Assembly: GCF_029936995.1 (NCBI RefSeq)
Contig: NZ_JAPYRE010000001.1
Location: 372,001 to 436,000, forward strand
Direction of reading: 5' to 3'
Source of the DNA: Henriciella sp.
Lineage (GTDB): Bacteria > Pseudomonadota > Alphaproteobacteria > Caulobacterales > Hyphomonadaceae
DNA: 64,000 nt
The notes below the pieces were generated by a model. The model worked only from the letters and a program-made list of their open reading frames with translations, had not been told where the DNA came from and ran no database searches. Positions 15,809 through 26,651 of the stretch are shown piece by piece. Every line of letters begins with the position of its first letter. Within the stretch, counting starts at the first letter, position 1. The position numbers and the translations under genes are program-made.

Positions 15809-17453
15809 CGGGCGTTTTCAGGAGTCATCCGCAGGTGCGTCACTGCGGACAAAGCTTGTATCCTTCGTCATGTGTCTCGGTTTCGCGGTGATTGCCGGAA
15901 AAGCTGGTCTTGTTGCCCTGACGGGGGCAAAAGGCGATGCGGGCGTAGCGCGAACATTCGAGGAGCCTGTTCAGCGCGCAGATATTGTCGACCGGAATGG
16001 TGAGCTGCTGGCAACATCGGTCGCTGTCTATTCCCTTTTCGCGGACCCGCGCGCCATATGGGAGCCCGGTGAAGTAGCCAGGGGGCTCGCCGGCGTTCTG
16101 CCGGGGATAGATGTTCAGTCTCTTACGGCAGACCTTTCCAACAGTGATCGCGCGTTTGTCTGGGTAAAGCGGGGCCTGACGCCCCGCCAGCGTCGCGCCG
16201 TGCATGAGCTTGGGCTTGAAGGGCTGGGGTTTCGGGAAGAAAGCCGCCGGGCCTATCCGCGCGGCACGCTGGCCGGGCACGTGATCGGTTATGCCGGTAC
16301 GGACGGGAATGGCCTGTCCGGTGTCGAGTACACCCAGAATGGGGAGCTTGCCGATGGAGGAAAGCCGCTCCGGCTAACCATAGATTCCAATGTCCAGTTT
16401 GCCCTGGAGGCGGAGCTTTCGGCGGCAGCGGGCGAATATGATGTCGATGGCGGTGCAGGCGTCGTGCTCAGTGCGCGGGACGGCGAGGTGCTGGGCCTGG
16501 CCAGCTGGCCGCCAATCGACCCCAACAGGGCGCACCGTCTTTCAATGGATGACCCGGCCCGTCTCAACCGGGCGGCCAACGCTGTGTTCGAGCTGGGGTC
16601 GGTTTTCAAGCCACTGACGGTCGCGGCCGGTATAGACACCGGAGCTATCAGCCTGAGTGACCGGTTCGATGTGCGTGAGCCTGTCGTCATCGGCAGGCGT
16701 ACCATTCGCGACACTCACCGGGTTCCGGGCCCTGCGACGCCGACGGAGATCGTTTCCGAAAGCTCCAATATCGGGACCGTCAAGATCGCCATCATGCTCG
16801 GCGCGAGGCGTCAGCAGGAAATGCTCGCAAATCTCGGCCTGTTCGATCGTTCGCCGGTGGAGCTGTCTGGCAGTGCATCGCCCATCCTGCCGGCCCGGTT
16901 CGACGAAATCCACGCTGCAACCGTCAGTTTTGGTCACGGGATCGCCGTATCGCCAATTGCCTTTGCCAGTGCCTTCTCGATTTTTGCCAATAATGGTGAA
17001 CTGGTCGAGCCAACGCTGATACTCGATGAAAAGCGCCGGCGTTCGCGCCGGGTTATTTCCGCACCGACCGCGGCAGTCATGACGCGGATGCTGCGCGAGG
17101 CCGTCATGACGGGCACGGGCGGCCATGCCGAGGTGGCCGGATACCGTGTCGCCGGCAAGACAGGCACCGCGGAGAAACCCATTCCCGGTGGCTATTCGCA
17201 TGACGAGAACCTGTCCTCGTTTGCTGCAGTGTTTCCCGCAGATAGCCCCGAATATGTCGTATTGATCGTGCTGGATGATCCCAAGGATGAAGCGGGACGT
17301 GCACGTACAGCGGCCTGGAATGCTGCGCCGACAGCGGGCCGTGTGATCCAGCGTATTGCCCCAATGCTGGGCATCGAGCCGTCCTTCGATCAGCCGGACC
17401 GGGACCAGGACCCGATGGTCCGCTCCGTCTCGGAGAGAAGGAGTACGCTATGA
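15801..17453 (+). CDS. ftsI: Peptidoglycan D,D-transpeptidase FtsI (PBP3)
   Basis: FtsI crosslinks septal peptidoglycan together with the glycosyltransferase FtsW. The 550-residue product has one N-terminal membrane anchor (LVSFVMCLGFAVIAGKAGLV) and a PBP dimerisation domain (RADIVDRNGELLATS). The transpeptidase domain carries active-site S267-V-F-K270, S321-S-N323 and K453-T-G. The ATG at 15801 was chosen because GGAGG lies just before it and the anchor is then correctly placed near the N-terminus; it overlaps the end of ftsL by 8 bp. The stop overlaps the murE start by 4 bp. Confidence 0.97.
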   Translation: MTDGRFQESSAGASLRTKLVSFVMCLGFAVIAGKAGLVALTGAKGDAGVARTFEEPVQRADIVDRNGELLATSVAVYSLFADPRAIWEPGEVARGLAGVLPGIDVQSLTADLSNSDRAFVWVKRGLTPRQRRAVHELGLEGLGFREESRRAYPRGTLAGHVIGYAGTDGNGLSGVEYTQNGELADGGKPLRLTIDSNVQFALEAELSAAAGEYDVDGGAGVVLSARDGEVLGLASWPPIDPNRAHRLSMDDPARLNRAANAVFELGSVFKPLTVAAGIDTGAISLSDRFDVREPVVIGRRTIRDTHRVPGPATPTEIVSESSNIGTVKIAIMLGARRQQEMLANLGLFDRSPVELSGSASPILPARFDEIHAATVSFGHGIAVSPIAFASAFSIFANNGELVEPTLILDEKRRRSRRVISAPTAAVMTRMLREAVMTGTGGHAEVAGYRVAGKTGTAEKPIPGGYSHDENLSSFAAVFPADSPEYVVLIVLDDPKDEAGRARTAAWNAAPTAGRVIQRIAPMLGIEPSFDQPDRDQDPMVRSVSERRSTL

Positions 17454-18886
17454 AGCTCGCGGCGCTTTTTCCAGGTCACGACATTGCGACAGCTATAGAA
17501 GTCAAAGGACTGTCAGCGGATAGCCGCAAGGTAAAGCCGGGCTTCGTCTTTGCTGCGCTCCAGGGCGTGAGCGCGGACGGGCGTGATTACATTCCGCAGG
17601 CGCTTGAGAACGGGGCGGTGGCTGTCATCGGCAAGGGGCTTCCGTCGATGGAAGCTGCAGCAGCCATCGAGGTGGATGAGCCGCGCCTGGCGCTTGCGGT
17701 CGCCTCAGCGGCTTTCTATGCCCGCCAGCCCGAAACAGTCGTCGCCGTAACGGGGACAAACGGCAAAAGTTCGACCGTCGACTTTCTCCGACAGATCTGG
17801 GAAGCCGCAGGGCTGACTTCGGCGTCCATGGGCACGCTCGGCGCGATCGGCCCGTCAGGACATATCGACCTCGGCCATACCACGCCGGACCCCGTCGCCA
17901 TTCATGAGACGCTGGCAACGCTTGCAGGTCAGGGGGTCAGTCACTGCGCGATGGAAGCGTCGTCGCACGGCCTCGTCCAGTACCGTCTTGATGCCGTAAA
18001 GCTTGCTGCGTGCGCTTTTACCAACCTGACGCAGGACCATCTCGATTATCACGCGGACATGGATGAGTACCGGGCCGCCAAGCTGCGTCTGTTCGCCGAC
18101 CTCATGCCACAAGGCGCACCGGCGGTTGTTAATGCTGACAGCCCTGAGCGGGGGGCTTTCGAGCAGGCGGCGAAAGCGGCAGGTCTAGTGCCGGTGTCTG
18201 TCGGTTGGCGTGGGGAAGACCTGAAGATCGAAGAGTTGATGCCGCGCGCCACAGGCCAGAAGCTTTTCCTGAAGTGGCGTGGAGAGGCTTGCGAAGTGGA
18301 GCTGCCACTTATCGGTGAGTTCCAGGCGCTCAATGCGCTGACAGCAGCTGGGCTTGCGCTGTCTCTGGGCGCGCCACTTGCCGATGTCTGCAAGGGCATG
18401 GCTGCGCTTCAGCCTGTTAAGGGACGGCTCGAATTTGTCGGCAAGACGGCGGAGGGCGCAGGCGTTTTTGTCGATTATGCGCATACGCCAGACGGGTTGG
18501 ACGTTCTCATCCGTGCCGCACGTCCGCATACGGCGGGCAACCTTGTGGTCATCTTCGGCTGCGGGGGCGACAGGGACCGCAAGAAGCGGCCCCTCATGGG
18601 AGAAGTTGCGGCAAGGCAGGCAGATACCGTCATTGTGACGGACGATAATCCGCGTTCGGAAGATCCGGCCTCTATCCGCAAGGCCATCCTCAAGGCTGTC
18701 CCGAACGGGATCGAGATCGCAGACCGGGCTGAGGCGATCCGCAAGGCTGTGGCTGGCCTGAAAGCAGGCGATACGCTGCTTATCGCGGGTAAGGGGCATG
18801 AAACGGGCCAGATCATTGGCTCGACTGTCACACCCTTCTCGGATCAGGAGACCGCAGCTGCAGCCCTGTCGGAGGTGGATGGATGA
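17450..18886 (+). CDS. murE: UDP-MurNAc-tripeptide synthetase MurE (meso-DAP adding)
   Basis: MurE adds the third residue to UDP-MurNAc-L-Ala-D-Glu using ATP. The 478-residue protein has the N-terminal SADSRKVKPGFVFAAL segment, the ATP loop VAVTGTNGKSSTVDFL, the GHTTPDP substrate region, HGLVQYRLD and DYAHTPDGLD. The meso-diaminopimelate selectivity motif DNPRSEDP indicates that meso-DAP rather than lysine is added, matching the presence of dapB in the window. It overlaps ftsI and murF by 4 bp each. Confidence 0.97.
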   Translation: MKLAALFPGHDIATAIEVKGLSADSRKVKPGFVFAALQGVSADGRDYIPQALENGAVAVIGKGLPSMEAAAAIEVDEPRLALAVASAAFYARQPETVVAVTGTNGKSSTVDFLRQIWEAAGLTSASMGTLGAIGPSGHIDLGHTTPDPVAIHETLATLAGQGVSHCAMEASSHGLVQYRLDAVKLAACAFTNLTQDHLDYHADMDEYRAAKLRLFADLMPQGAPAVVNADSPERGAFEQAAKAAGLVPVSVGWRGEDLKIEELMPRATGQKLFLKWRGEACEVELPLIGEFQALNALTAAGLALSLGAPLADVCKGMAALQPVKGRLEFVGKTAEGAGVFVDYAHTPDGLDVLIRAARPHTAGNLVVIFGCGGDRDRKKRPLMGEVAARQADTVIVTDDNPRSEDPASIRKAILKAVPNGIEIADRAEAIRKAVAGLKAGDTLLIAGKGHETGQIIGSTVTPFSDQETAAAALSEVDG

Positions 18887-20370
18887 ACCGTCCACTCTGG
18901 ACCTCCGAAGAGATAGCCGCGGCCACGGGTGGGCACGTCACCACGCCGTTCGAAGCTACAGGTGTATCCATCGACACGCGCTCTCTCGAGGCGGGCGATC
19001 TCTTCGTGGCCCTCAAGGATGTGCGTGACGGGCATGAGTTCGTGCCCGGTGCCTTCGAGGCCGGGGCCAGTGCCGCGCTGGTCAGCCGGGAGGTCGAGGG
19101 CGCGACGGGGCCGCTCATCATCGTTGAAGATGTCATGGCCGCGCTTGAGGCGCTCGGTGTCTTTGCGCGCGACCGGGCGAAAGACGCGACACGGATTGCT
19201 GTCACGGGCTCTGTTGGCAAGACGAGCGTAAAGGAAATGATCGCGCGGATTCATCGCGGGCAGGGCAAGGCACACTGGTCGGTCAAGAGTTTCAACAATC
19301 ACTGGGGCGTGCCACTGACGCTCGCGCGGATGCCAGCCGATACGCGCTATGCCGTCTTCGAGATCGGCATGTCCACGCCCGGTGAAATCGCCCCGCGCTC
19401 ACGCATGGTGGCGCCGCACGTTGCCGTTATCACGCGGATTGCGCCGGCTCATCTGGAAGGGCTCGGGTCGATCCAGGGTGTTGCGAAGGAAAAGGCCGAC
19501 ATTTGCGCTGGCCTTCTGGAAGAAGAGGGGGCGTCTGTCTGCCTGCCACTCGGTGATGATATGCTGGGCTATCTGGCCGGGCGTGTCCGGGAGATGAAGC
19601 CCGAAGCAGGTCTCTATCTTTTTGGCGGGCATGCCGGTCTCGTGAATATAAAGGATATTCAGCATGAAGGCGTGTCGCTGGTCGATACTTATGCCTCTGC
19701 CAATGGCGTGAGCCAAATCCGGCTGACAGTACTGGGGCATTCGGTTGAGACGAATGTCGGGGCAGTCGGTGAGCACTGGGCAGACAATGCCGCCTGTGCG
19801 CTGCTCGCCGCTGGCCTCGATGAAGCCCTTGATGTCGTGCAGGCGGGCAAGGACCTTTCGGGCTATGCCCCGCCGCCAGGGCGGGGGGCATCGGAGGCGC
19901 TCGTCCTGCCTGAAGGCGAAGTGACGCTCATTGATGACGCCTATAACGCCAACCCGGCCTCCATGCGTGCCGCACTGTCCAGCTTTGCGAGCCGGGAAGG
20001 CAAGCGCCATGTCGTCGCGCTCGGCGAGATGCTGGAAGTTGGTGCCACTTCAGAGGCTGAGCATCGCACGCTTGCCGAGCCGGTGCTGGAGAGCGGAGCC
20101 ACGCTTGCGTTTCTCGCTGGGGCAGGAATGAAGCCGCTCGCCGATGCCCTCAAGGCGCGAATCGAGACGCATTGGGCATCAAGGGCCGATGAGCTGGAAG
20201 CTGTGGTTAAAAAGTCATTAACAGGCGGCGATCTTCTCTTGATAAAAGGGTCGAATGCATCCGGGATGGGACGGCTCGCAGACAGGTTGCGCCAGTGGAG
20301 TGCGGCCGCGGACGGGCAGGTGATGTCTCGCGGTCCAGAAGGGGCTGCAGGGGGTGCGAATGCTGTATGA
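18883..20370 (+). CDS. murF: UDP-MurNAc-tripeptide:D-Ala-D-Ala ligase MurF
   Basis: MurF attaches D-Ala-D-Ala to complete the UDP-MurNAc-pentapeptide. The 495-residue product shows [17 protein letters not shown], the ATP loop [42 protein letters not shown] and [11 protein letters not shown], all family landmarks. It overlaps the murE stop by 4 bp and runs 11 bp into mraY. Near its 3' end the coding sequence contains a perfect CtrA-type box (20207-20222), listed separately. Confidence 0.97.
   Translation: MNRPLWTSEEIAAATGGHVTTPFEATGVSIDTRSLEAGDLFVALKDVRDGHEFVPGAFEAGASAALVSREVEGATGPLIIVEDVMAALEALGVFARDRAKDATRIAVTGSVGKTSVKEMIARIHRGQGKAHWSVKSFNNHWGVPLTLARMPADTRYAVFEIGMSTPGEIAPRSRMVAPHVAVITRIAPAHLEGLGSIQGVAKEKADICAGLLEEEGASVCLPLGDDMLGYLAGRVREMKPEAGLYLFGGHAGLVNIKDIQHEGVSLVDTYASANGVSQIRLTVLGHSVETNVGAVGEHWADNAACALLAAGLDEALDVVQAGKDLSGYAPPPGRGASEALVLPEGEVTLIDDAYNANPASMRAALSSFASREGKRHVVALGEMLEVGATSEAEHRTLAEPVLESGATLAFLAGAGMKPLADALKARIETHWASRADELEAVVKKSLTGGDLLLIKGSNASGMGRLADRLRQWSAAADGQVMSRGPEGAAGGANAV
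20207..20222 (+). promoter_or_regulatory. Candidate internal CtrA box ahead of mraY
   Basis: TTAA (20207-20210), seven bases, then TTAAC (20218-20222) matches the CtrA consensus TTAA-N7-TTAAC exactly. It lies inside the murF coding sequence about 138 bp before the mraY start. The sequence encodes VVKKSLTGG, which is not under obvious codon constraint to form this match, so a chance hit is possible. Confidence 0.4.
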
Positions 20371-21553
20371 GCTTCTGGCAGCAGATGACGGGCTCTTCCG
20401 TCTGTTTAACTACACGACCTTCCGCACGGGCGGCGCGATTGTTACCGCTTTCCTGTTCTCTGTCCTGACCGGGGATTGGGTCATCGACAGGTTGCGCGAG
20501 CGGCAGGGAAAGGGCCAGCCAATCCGCGATCTCTCGCTTGAGGCGCAACTGTCCAAGCAGGGTACGCCGACCATGGGTGGATTCCTGATCTGGATCGGGC
20601 TGGTTCTGGCGACCCTTCTCTGGGCTGACCTCGGCAATCCATACATCTGGACGGTCCTGTTCGTGACCGTCTCCTATGCCTTCCTTGGGTTCCTGGATGA
20701 TTACGCGAAGGTGACCAAGCACAGTGCGGCAGGTGTCTCCGCCCCCGCCCGACTGATGGTGGAATTCATTGTGGCGGCCCTGGCGGGTGCTTTCATCATG
20801 GGCATCCACGGTGCTCATACGCCGCTGGGCCACGCAGAGTGGGGGCCGCTGAATGATGTCGCGCAGTTCATTGCGTCGCTGGCCCCCGAAACCTCAGTCG
20901 AGCCGAACGATCAGAGCTTTTCAGGCGGGGTGGCTGTTCCCTTCGTCAACGAGTTCTTCGTGCCCCTGGGGGGCTTCTTCATCCTCTTTGCGATGATTGT
21001 CGTCGTGGGATCTGCCAATGCCGTGAACTTCACGGACGGGCTCGATGGGCTTGCCATTGTGCCGATGATGTTCGCTGGGGCCTCCTATGCGCTGATCGCC
21101 TACCTGACCGGCAACTTCATCTTTGCTGACTATCTCGGCATCCAGTTCACGCCGGGCGCCGGAGAGATGGGCGTCCTGCTCGGGGCCATGATCGGCGCGG
21201 GCATGGGCTTTCTCTGGTTTAATGCCTATCCGGCGAAAGTTTTCATGGGCGATACGGGCTCCCTTGGTCTGGGTGGGCTGATCGGTGTCGTTGCCGTTGC
21301 CGTCAAACACGAATTCGCCCTCGCCATCATAGGCGGCCTGTTCGTGATTGAGGCACTTTCGGTGATGATGCAGGTCAGCTGGTTCAAGATTACCAAGCGT
21401 CTGACAGGGGAGGGCAAGCGCATCTTCCTGATGGCGCCGCTGCACCATCATTTCCAGAAGCAGAACTGGCCCGAGACCCGGGTCGTTGTCCGCTTCTGGA
21501 TTCTCTCCGTCCTGTTCGCCCTTGCGGGCCTTGCAACACTGAAGCTGAGGTGA
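20360..21553 (+). CDS. mraY: Phospho-MurNAc-pentapeptide transferase MraY
   Basis: MraY transfers phospho-MurNAc-pentapeptide to undecaprenyl phosphate, forming lipid I at the inner membrane. The 397-residue protein has about ten membrane helices and the family motifs [46 protein letters not shown] and [10 protein letters not shown] loop around residues 140-195 ([12 protein letters not shown] to EFFVPLGG) is longer than in E. coli MraY (360 residues), as in other alphaproteobacteria. The ATG at 20360 was chosen over the GTG six bases earlier because of spacing to the GGGGG ribosome site. Confidence 0.96.
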   Translation: MLYELLAADDGLFRLFNYTTFRTGGAIVTAFLFSVLTGDWVIDRLRERQGKGQPIRDLSLEAQLSKQGTPTMGGFLIWIGLVLATLLWADLGNPYIWTVLFVTVSYAFLGFLDDYAKVTKHSAAGVSAPARLMVEFIVAALAGAFIMGIHGAHTPLGHAEWGPLNDVAQFIASLAPETSVEPNDQSFSGGVAVPFVNEFFVPLGGFFILFAMIVVVGSANAVNFTDGLDGLAIVPMMFAGASYALIAYLTGNFIFADYLGIQFTPGAGEMGVLLGAMIGAGMGFLWFNAYPAKVFMGDTGSLGLGGLIGVVAVAVKHEFALAIIGGLFVIEALSVMMQVSWFKITKRLTGEGKRIFLMAPLHHHFQKQNWPETRVVVRFWILSVLFALAGLATLKLR

Positions 21554-21563
21554 GGCAGGCCGC

Positions 21564-22991
21564 ATGATTCCGATCACCGAGTATGCAGGACGTGATGTGG
21601 CGGTCTACGGGCTGGGCCGCACCGGGCTGGCCGCCGCCAAGGCGCTCCGGGCTGGTAATGCGCGCGTGCATGCCTGGGACGACAATGAAGAGACCCGTGC
21701 AAGGGCCGAAGCCGCTGGCATTACGTTATCAGACCTGAACAAGCGGGACTGGCAGAGCTTCGCAGCCCTGATCCTTTCACCGGGTATTCCCTACCGCTTC
21801 CCGCAGCCGCATCGGCTTGTCCGCCTGGCACAGATGACCAATGTCCCGGTTGTCGGGGACATGGAGCTCTTTGCCCGGGCGGTTCAATCCTTGCCAGAAC
21901 GCGCACGCCCGAAAGTGATTGGAATCACGGGCACGAATGGAAAGTCCACGACGACCGCGCTTATCGGGCATATCCTGAAAGAGTGCGGCATGGATGCCCG
22001 TGTTGGCGGCAATATCGGCACAGGCGTGCTCGACATGGCACCGCTTCATGCCAACGCGGTCTACGTACTTGAGCTCTCTTCCTATCAGCTCGACCTCGTC
22101 CGCAATTTGCACTGCGATGTCTCGGTCATGCTGAATATCTCGCCTGACCATCTCGACCGGCATGGCAGCATGAAAGGCTATATTGATGCCAAGCGCCGGA
22201 TCTTCCTGAACCAGCAACCGGGCGACACAGCTGTCATCTCGGTTGATGATACCATTACCCAGACGCTCGCCATGGACCTATCCACGCGAGGGGGTGTGCG
22301 TGTCTCGCAGGTCTCTGCGGAATTCGCGCTTGGCCGGGGCGTGAGCGCAGTGGATGGCAAGCTCTATGACAGCCTGCTCGGCAACGCAGTCCGGGTCGGC
22401 AGCTTCGAGGACACACCGACCCTGCCGGGGCGCCACAATCACCAGAACGCCGCGGCGGCTTATGCTGCCTGCCGGGCGCTTGGGCTTGAGCCGGGACGCA
22501 TTTTTGCGGCCATGCAGACATTTCCCGGTCTTGTTCACCGCATGGAACAGGTGGGTGAGATCGATGGGGTGCGGTTCGTCAATGATTCCAAGGCGACGAA
22601 TGCCCAGGCTGCAGAGCAGGCGCTCAGGGCATATTCCAGCGTCTACTGGATTGCTGGCGGCAAGGCCAAGGAAGAAGGCATTGCACCTCTGAGTCCCTAT
22701 TTCGGGCGGGTTGCCAAAGCCTATCTGATCGGCGAGGCGGCTGACGCATTCGCTGAGGCGATGGAAGGTCATGCTGCTTATGAGGTTTCCGGTACGCTCC
22801 AGGCGGCCGTGATGCAGGCCTATGAAGATGCCCGTGCCTCTGGTGACGAAAACCCGGTGGTCCTTCTTTCGCCAGCCTGTGCGAGCTTTGACCAGTTCAA
22901 GGATTTTGAAGCGCGCGGTGATGCCTTCCGCGACATTGTCGAGGATATTGGAGGCAATGCGCTGGTCAGTGTGATGAGGGAAACCGGATGA
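21564..22991 (+). CDS. murD: UDP-MurNAc-L-alanine:D-glutamate ligase MurD
   Basis: MurD adds D-glutamate to UDP-MurNAc-L-Ala. The 475-residue protein begins with a Rossmann-like UDP-binding domain (VAVYGLGRTGLAAAKAL). It has the ATP loop VIGITGTNGKSTTTALI, GGNIGTGVLD, LELSSYQLD, ISPDHLDRHGSM, GLVHRME and FVNDSKATN, then LLSPACASFDQF near the C-terminus. It begins 10 bp after mraY and overlaps ftsW by 4 bp. Confidence 0.97.
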   Translation: MIPITEYAGRDVAVYGLGRTGLAAAKALRAGNARVHAWDDNEETRARAEAAGITLSDLNKRDWQSFAALILSPGIPYRFPQPHRLVRLAQMTNVPVVGDMELFARAVQSLPERARPKVIGITGTNGKSTTTALIGHILKECGMDARVGGNIGTGVLDMAPLHANAVYVLELSSYQLDLVRNLHCDVSVMLNISPDHLDRHGSMKGYIDAKRRIFLNQQPGDTAVISVDDTITQTLAMDLSTRGGVRVSQVSAEFALGRGVSAVDGKLYDSLLGNAVRVGSFEDTPTLPGRHNHQNAAAAYAACRALGLEPGRIFAAMQTFPGLVHRMEQVGEIDGVRFVNDSKATNAQAAEQALRAYSSVYWIAGGKAKEEGIAPLSPYFGRVAKAYLIGEAADAFAEAMEGHAAYEVSGTLQAAVMQAYEDARASGDENPVVLLSPACASFDQFKDFEARGDAFRDIVEDIGGNALVSVMRETG

Positions 22992-24142
22992 GTGTCCAGT
23001 TCGGGGAGTCGCTGATCCTGCCGCGTGCGGACGGGTCTTACATTACGGAATGGCGTCGCAGCATAGACTGGCCCATCCTGATTGCGGCCTGCACCTTGCT
23101 CGGCCTGGGCCTGATGCTCTCGCTTGCGGCAGGGCCGCCCGCCGCAGAACGTATCGGCCTGTCCGATCCGTTTCATTTCTTCAAGCGCCACTGCGTTTTT
23201 GCCGTGCTCGGTTTTGGCGCGCTCATCGCGACAAGCATGCTGGACCGCGTTTGGTCGAGGCGGATGTCTGCCGTGATCTTCTGCGGTTCGTTCGTGATGC
23301 TGGCAGCGCTGCTGGTCATTGGTTTCGAAGCAAAAGGCGCCCAGCGCTGGATTCAGCTCGGCGGCTTCACGCTCCAGCCTTCGGAGTTTGCCAAACCCGC
23401 ACTGATCGTGCTGTCCGGCTGGCTTCTGGCCCAGCGGCAGCAATATCCGGGTGGGCCCTGGGCAGTGGTTTCACTGGTTTTCTTCGTCGTGACGCTGGGG
23501 TTGCTCCTGTTACAACCTGATGTCGGCCAGTCGGCCCTTCTGACCGCGTCGTTCATCGTGACCTTTTTTGTGTCCGGCCTGCCATGGAAATGGGCTGTCG
23601 CCTTTTTCAGTGGCGGTGTCGGACTGTCAGCTGCTTTGTACGCCTCCTTGCCGCACGTTCGTCACCGGGTGAACAGCTTCCTCAATCCATCGGAATACGA
23701 CACCTATCAGATCGACAAGGCATCAGAGGCGATTGCGCGCGGCGGATTTCTGGGAACCGGACCGGGTGAGGGCACAGTCAAAAGCCATCTACCGGATGCA
23801 CATACCGATTTCATCTATGCCGTGCTTGGCGAAGAGTTCGGTTACATTGCCGCGCTGGTCCTGATCGGGCTCTATGTTTTTATCTGCTGGCGGGGTTTCC
23901 GGGCGGCGGCGCGCTTGAACGATCCATATCCGCGTGCTGCAGCTGCCGGGCTATTTGCACTTTTCGGCCTTCAGGCTGCCATCAATATCGCTGTTAATGT
24001 GAGCCTTATTCCGCCGAAGGGCATGACCTTGCCCTTCATTTCCTATGGAGGCTCTTCAATGCTGGGGATTGCGTTGACTCTGGGCCTCGCACTGGCGCTA
24101 ATCCGGCGTCAGGGTGGAGCAGCCTGGAGAGCCAATGGCTGA
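22988..24142 (+). CDS. ftsW: Septal peptidoglycan glycosyltransferase FtsW
   Basis: FtsW is a SEDS-family polymerase that polymerises lipid II at the septum with FtsI. The 384-residue protein has about ten membrane segments. SEDS landmarks are [21 protein letters not shown] (here starting AKGAQ), LLLQPDVGQ, the [20 protein letters not shown] loop, VLGEEFGYI and [12 protein letters not shown]. The order ftsI...ftsW-murG is conserved. It overlaps the end of murD by 4 bp and the start of murG by 8 bp. Confidence 0.97.
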   Translation: MSVQFGESLILPRADGSYITEWRRSIDWPILIAACTLLGLGLMLSLAAGPPAAERIGLSDPFHFFKRHCVFAVLGFGALIATSMLDRVWSRRMSAVIFCGSFVMLAALLVIGFEAKGAQRWIQLGGFTLQPSEFAKPALIVLSGWLLAQRQQYPGGPWAVVSLVFFVVTLGLLLLQPDVGQSALLTASFIVTFFVSGLPWKWAVAFFSGGVGLSAALYASLPHVRHRVNSFLNPSEYDTYQIDKASEAIARGGFLGTGPGEGTVKSHLPDAHTDFIYAVLGEEFGYIAALVLIGLYVFICWRGFRAAARLNDPYPRAAAAGLFALFGLQAAINIAVNVSLIPPKGMTLPFISYGGSSMLGIALTLGLALALIRRQGGAAWRANG

Positions 24143-25244
24143 GACTGAGAAAGACAAACCCCTCGTCATCATCGGGGCAGGGGGTACGGGCGGGCACATG
24201 TTTCCTGCCGCTGCCTTCGCAGATGAGATGCGGTCACGCGGCTGGGCCGTCGGTCTGATGAGCGATGCACGCGGACTTCGCTATGCCGAACAGTTTCCGT
24301 CTGACTGGAAGGAGGAAGTACGCGCAGCAAGCCCCCGGCTCAGAAAGCCATGGACGCTACCCGGCAGCGCGCTGAAGATCTGGGGTGGAATTGGTTCGGC
24401 CACACGCACAATGAAGCGGCTGAAGCCTGCCCTTGTTGCCGGGTTTGGCGGCTATCCGGCCTTTCCGGCGCTGACGGCGGCCAGCCGGACAAAGACACCG
24501 ATCCTCATTCACGAGCAGAACGCGGTACTTGGCCGTGTGAACCGGCGGTTTGCCGGGAAAGCGGCAATTGTTGCTTCTGGTTTCGGAAGGCTGGATCACT
24601 TGCCCTCGAAGGCCACTCATCATCCGGTCGGCAATCCTGTACGTGCAGAGATCGCGGCAAAGCGGGAGATTCCTTACCCTTCCGTCGACGGGGAGCTGAC
24701 CATCTTTATCACAGGCGGCAGCCAAGGTGCGCGTATCCTTGGAGACATCCTGCCTCTGGCTATTGCCAACCACACGCCTGCGCCTCTGCGCGCACGATTG
24801 AAGGTTGTCCAGCAGGTACGCGAAGAGCAGCTGGAGCAGGTGCGCGCGATCTATGACCGTGTCGGGATCAATTATGAGCTCAAGCCCTTCTTTTCGGACA
24901 TGCCGGCGCGGCTGGCAGACGCGCACATGATTGTCGCGCGCTCTGGTGCAGGCACAGTCAGCGAGATTGCTGCGGTGGGAAGGCCGTCCATCCTGATCCC
25001 GCTCAAGATCGCGATGGATGATCACCAGTCTGCAAATGCGGAGTCGCTCGTGGCGGCCGGTGCGGCCGATGTTGTGCTTGAGGAGAATATGTTCCCCAAC
25101 CTGCTTGGCGAGCTGATCAAGGTACGCCTCGAGGATGGCGCCGACCTGAAGAACCGTGCCACCCGCGCTCGCGAGAAGGGGACGGTCACAGCAGCCAGCG
25201 ATCTTGCGGATCTGGCCGAACAGGTGGCAAAGCAGGCCTCATGA
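24135..25244 (+). CDS. murG: Undecaprenyl-PP-MurNAc-pentapeptide GlcNAc transferase MurG
   Basis: MurG adds GlcNAc to lipid I, giving lipid II on the inner face of the membrane. The 369-residue GT-B enzyme has the N-terminal [14 protein letters not shown] loop, [23 protein letters not shown], the donor-site GGSQGAR, the [18 protein letters not shown] segment and HQSANAESL. The ATG at 24135 is preceded by GGAGAG and gives the family N-terminus; the GTG at 24114 would add seven non-family residues inside ftsW. The stop overlaps murC by 4 bp. Confidence 0.97.
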   Translation: MAETEKDKPLVIIGAGGTGGHMFPAAAFADEMRSRGWAVGLMSDARGLRYAEQFPSDWKEEVRAASPRLRKPWTLPGSALKIWGGIGSATRTMKRLKPALVAGFGGYPAFPALTAASRTKTPILIHEQNAVLGRVNRRFAGKAAIVASGFGRLDHLPSKATHHPVGNPVRAEIAAKREIPYPSVDGELTIFITGGSQGARILGDILPLAIANHTPAPLRARLKVVQQVREEQLEQVRAIYDRVGINYELKPFFSDMPARLADAHMIVARSGAGTVSEIAAVGRPSILIPLKIAMDDHQSANAESLVAAGAADVVLEENMFPNLLGELIKVRLEDGADLKNRATRAREKGTVTAASDLADLAEQVAKQAS

Positions 25245-26650
25245 AACTCAAACCTTCCCCCTTCGAACTCGGCCCGGCGCATCTTGTCGGGATTGGCGGT
25301 ATCGGCATGTCCGGCATTGCCGAGATCATGATCAATCTTGGCTACAAGGTGCAGGGCTCAGACGTAAAAGAAAGCGCCAATGTCGAGCGTCTGCGTGAGA
25401 AGGGCGCGACCGTGCACATCGGCCACACGCCGGAGAATGTCGATGGGGCAGGCGCGGTCATCATCTCCTCGGCCATCAAGGGTGACAATATCGAGGTTCA
25501 GGCCGCGCGCTCCAAAGGCATTCCGGTTGTGCGCCGCGCCGATATGCTGGCCGAGATCATCCGCATGAAATGGACCGTCGCCTGTGCGGGTACACATGGC
25601 AAGACGACCACGACGACCATGGTCGCCGCGCTTCTTGACGGGGCCGGGATTGACCCGACCGTCATCAATGGCGGGATTATCAATGCCTATGGTTCCAACG
25701 CCAAGGCGGGCACGGGCGACTGGATCGTCCTTGAAGCCGACGAGAGTGACGGCACATTTACCAAGCTGCGCCCCACCATCGCCATCGTGACCAATATGGA
25801 TCCCGAGCACATGGAGCACTACGGCTCCATGGAAGCACTGCGCAAGGCGTTCGACACCTATGTCGGCAACATCCCCTTCTACGGTTTCGGCGTACTCTGC
25901 ACCGATCATCCGGAAGTCGCCGCCATGGTGAGCCGTGTGTCGGACCGGCGCATCATCACCTACGGCTTTAATCGCCAGGCCGACGTGCGTGCCGTCGACA
26001 TGCGGTCCGACCCGGACGGAGTGACGTTCAACGTCATCGTGCGTGACCGGGTCGATCATGACGTGACGACCGTGGACGATGTGCGCCTGCCCATGGCGGG
26101 CGAGCATAATGTCTCGAATGCGCTGGCCTCGATCACTGTCGCGCTGGAACTCGGCGCGAGTGCCGAGCAGATCAAACGGAGTTTCGCGAACTTCGAGGGC
26201 GTAAAGCGCCGTTTCACGCCGGCGGGTGAATGGAACGGCATTCGCATCATTGATGATTATGGCCACCACCCGGTCGAGATTTCAGCCGTGCTGAGGGCCG
26301 CGCGTGCCATGCAGGGACAGAACCGTGTGATCGCAGTTGCCCAACCGCACCGCTACTCCCGTCTGCACGACCTTTTCGAGGATTTCTCCCAGTGTTTTCG
26401 AGAGGCGGATGTTGCGCTTCTGGCCCCTGTCTATGCGGCTGGAGAAGACCCGGTTGAGGGGGCGACGCATACCGAACTGGTCGAGAGTATCAAAGCCCAT
26501 GGCCATAAGGATGCACGCACGCTCACCTCACTGGACGAGCTACCGGATGTGATCCGCGAGATCGCGCAGCCGGGTGATCTGATCGTCTGCTTGGGCGCCG
26601 GCGACATCACCGCGCACGCCAACGCGCTCGCCGGGAAGCTGGGCGGCTGA
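25241..26650 (+). CDS. murC: UDP-MurNAc:L-alanine ligase MurC
   Basis: MurC starts the stem peptide by joining L-alanine to UDP-MurNAc. The 469-residue protein has the N-terminal [15 protein letters not shown] loop, the ATP loop [47 protein letters not shown], the FEGVKRRF segment and [10 protein letters not shown]. It is at full family length. It overlaps murG by 4 bp and is followed by murB after one base. Confidence 0.97.
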   Translation: MKLKPSPFELGPAHLVGIGGIGMSGIAEIMINLGYKVQGSDVKESANVERLREKGATVHIGHTPENVDGAGAVIISSAIKGDNIEVQAARSKGIPVVRRADMLAEIIRMKWTVACAGTHGKTTTTTMVAALLDGAGIDPTVINGGIINAYGSNAKAGTGDWIVLEADESDGTFTKLRPTIAIVTNMDPEHMEHYGSMEALRKAFDTYVGNIPFYGFGVLCTDHPEVAAMVSRVSDRRIITYGFNRQADVRAVDMRSDPDGVTFNVIVRDRVDHDVTTVDDVRLPMAGEHNVSNALASITVALELGASAEQIKRSFANFEGVKRRFTPAGEWNGIRIIDDYGHHPVEISAVLRAARAMQGQNRVIAVAQPHRYSRLHDLFEDFSQCFREADVALLAPVYAAGEDPVEGATHTELVESIKAHGHKDARTLTSLDELPDVIREIAQPGDLIVCLGAGDITAHANALAGKLGG

Positions 26651-26651
26651 C

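Noticed and set aside
25358-26269. A 303-codon antisense frame opposite murC
   Set aside because: Shadow of a well-supported gene; composition is biased to His, Arg, Gly and Asp and shows no domain.
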